Source: Selaginella moellendorffii
Lineage: Eukaryota > Streptophyta > Lycopodiopsida > Selaginellales > Selaginellaceae
DNA: 64,000 nucleotides
Direction: 5' to 3'
NCBI RefSeq assembly: GCF_000143415.4
Contig: NW_003314288.1
Coordinates: 1,172,677 to 1,236,676, forward strand
Under the pieces are notes generated by a model. It was given only the letters and a program-made list of their open reading frames with translations, ran no database searches and was not told the DNA's origin. Made by a program: the position numbers and the translations under genes. Of the stretch, positions 62,830-64,000 are shown piece after piece (position 1 is the first letter of the stretch; each line of letters begins with the position of its first letter).

Positions 62830-63720
62830 TTGGAAAGGGTCGTTTCTTGATTGCAACAGAGGTGGACCTTGAGGCAGAGTGAACTCAAGCAGTCGGGGAG
62901 GATTTTTGGGACATACAGCTACTTTGTGATTAAGATCAGCACAGTAGAGGCAAAGATTCTGAGATACTCGACATTGCTTCTCAGCAGGACTCAGCTTCCC
63001 TCTGATGAGTCAGGGAGTACCAAAAATATCCATCAGAACTAGAGCAGTAGGTTCAGGAGTATGCCTCAAAGACTCAAGCTGGGATTCTTGAGTCTGGGAC
63101 GGGAAAATGGCGGTGTGGCAACTTTTTTGATGACATTCAAAGAGACGATTGTCACATCGAACAACTTTGTTGATGGCGTCCAATAGGTCTGTGGGATCCT
63201 CCATGGTGAGCAACAAATCCTTGACACCGTTGTTGAGGCTGAAACAAAATTAATCAATCAAGGCCCACTCATCCCACTGAGTGTCCAAGGCAAGGAGTTG
63301 GAACTCCGCAGCATAGATCAAGGCAGGATGAGACCTTTGAGAGAGACGTCTCATCTTTGTGGTGGTAGCCCGAACCTAATCCATCTCGCCAAAACATGCT
63401 TCGAGCTTCTCTTTGAACAACTGAAGATCCATTAGCTCCGGAACCATGACCCCTTTCATGCTCTTCTGAAAGAAAGGAGAAAACCATGACAAAGCTGCAC
63501 CTTTGAGCAATGTCCCGATTGTGCTGATTTGAGACTCGAGAGTGGGGTACCGCCGATGTTGAAGTGCGAAGATCAGCTCCATTTGGTTTAGGAATTTGCA
63601 AAGCTCCGAACGCTTGCCTGAGAAGTTCGCCGGGAAACTCACCTTCGGTTCAGGAACTCTGCTTGATCCTTGAGCCAAAAGTCAAGCAAGCTCCTATTGC
63701 ATGTGAAGAAGGGTCACCTT
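62830..63720 (-). pseudogene. G4 Gag
   Basis: Minus strand from an ATG at about 63702 that is followed at once by in-frame TAG and TGA codons. The reading then continues LLAQGSSRVPEPKVSFPANF, GTLLKGAALSWFSPFF, LFKEKLEACFGEMD, LLTMEDPTDLLDAINKVVRC, and a CCHC knuckle CLYCADLNHKVAVC at about 62930. Non-functional here. Confidence 0.75.
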
Positions 63721-63888
63721 CAGCTCAATATTCTCAAACTGGATTTTTGCAAGGACTTTGGCGAAGGAATCAAGATGGCTTGGAGACTCCATCGGCAAAG
63801 AAGAAAGAAAGGGGGGGAAAAAAGGCAAAGGCAATCAAACAATCAAAACGAGCTAAAGTAAAAGCACAAAGCACAATCTGAATCAAAT

Positions 63889-64000
63889 TGTCAAGACCCT
63901 GAAAAACATTAGGACTTGAAAATGCAAAACACAAAGAGAAAATCTAGTGGAGATGAAAAAGAAGCCTTAAACTGGCATTGATCAGATGAGAGAAATGGGA
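63889..64000 (-). repeat. G4 5' LTR, cut by the window edge
   Basis: Begins TGTCAAGACCCTG and follows the 56993 LTR to the end of the window. Confidence 0.85.

Larger units (their letters stand above)
56993..64000 (-). mobile_element. G4: chromovirus, right end beyond the window
   Basis: The 3' LTR is 56993-57353 (TGTCAAGACC ... TCCTGACA), and the 5' LTR begins at 63889 and is cut by the window edge. A purine tract (GAGGAGGGGGTGC on the minus strand) abuts the 3' LTR. Minus-strand order is gag, protease, RT, RNase H, integrase, chromodomain. Gag resembles the Tf1/sushi-like chromovirus group (FSGKRSELCKFLNQMELIF). It is split by a solo LTR (58726-60441). No TGG-starting primer site was seen at the 5' LTR. 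Many stops. Confidence 0.87.

Overview
The window looks like nuclear DNA of a lycophyte, most probably Selaginella (S. moellendorffii is the best guess). The grounds are: intron-poor PLS/SS-type PPR genes including a DYW-type one, spliced genes with very short GT-AG introns (38-62 bp), a germin-like gene cluster, a plant DNAJC9 gene, and a large load of Ty3/gypsy chromoviruses. This is inference from gene content; no database was consulted.

Layout. (1) 1-7.3 kb is host gene space: the 3' end of a Gnk2-type (DUF26) secreted protein gene, two head-to-head PPR genes only 63 bp apart, and an eight-exon DNAJC9-like co-chaperone gene. (2) 7.4-16.6 kb is a locally duplicated cluster. Each block carries a scrap of the DNAJC9 3' end, germin-like genes and an unusual small Cys/Trp-rich secreted peptide. 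Only one germin-like gene (15876-16556) and one peptide gene (14059-14301, minus) look intact; the others are frameshifted, deleted or truncated. A decayed Ty1/copia fragment lies in the middle. (3) 16.6-18.5 kb is another minus-strand PPR gene, tail to tail with the intact germin gene.

(4) 19.1-43.5 kb is a nest of mobile elements four levels deep. An old gypsy element (G1, 19089-43451, target duplication AATTG) is split by a chromovirus (G2, 20459-39989, target duplication CATAT). G2 is split by a 13.1-kb DNA transposon (T, 23458-36576) with perfect 21-bp terminal inverted repeats. One intron of T holds a solo LTR (25587-25956). T is the most interesting object. It has two divergent multi-exon genes: a plus-strand DDE-transposase-like protein (TDNxxxENKN and GHTHED motifs), and a minus-strand protein that begins with a possible ParB/sulfiredoxin-like region and ends in an FCP1/NIF-like HAD phosphatase domain. 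A GGCC-centred, roughly 24-bp palindrome recurs at least 16 times through T, repeatedly inside introns next to the 3' splice site. I do not recognise this as a described superfamily.

(5) 43.5-49 kb holds gene relics: an RRP5/PDCD11 pseudogene, a PPR scrap, low-complexity DNA and a broken PIF/Harbinger transposase gene. (6) 49.1-52.2 kb is an intact 1027-residue DYW-type PPR gene whose core is a recent 333-bp tandem amplification. (7) 53.7-64 kb is again retrotransposon: two gypsy remnants, then a chromovirus (G4, from 56993, running off the window) that carries a 1.7-kb solo LTR (58726-60441, target duplication GCAAG).

Host functions in view are organellar RNA processing (PPR proteins), histone or general co-chaperoning (DNAJC9), and apoplastic or defence proteins (Gnk2, germin-like, Cys/Trp-rich peptide). 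They form no operon-like system. The transposon T is the one place where the genes appear to belong together.
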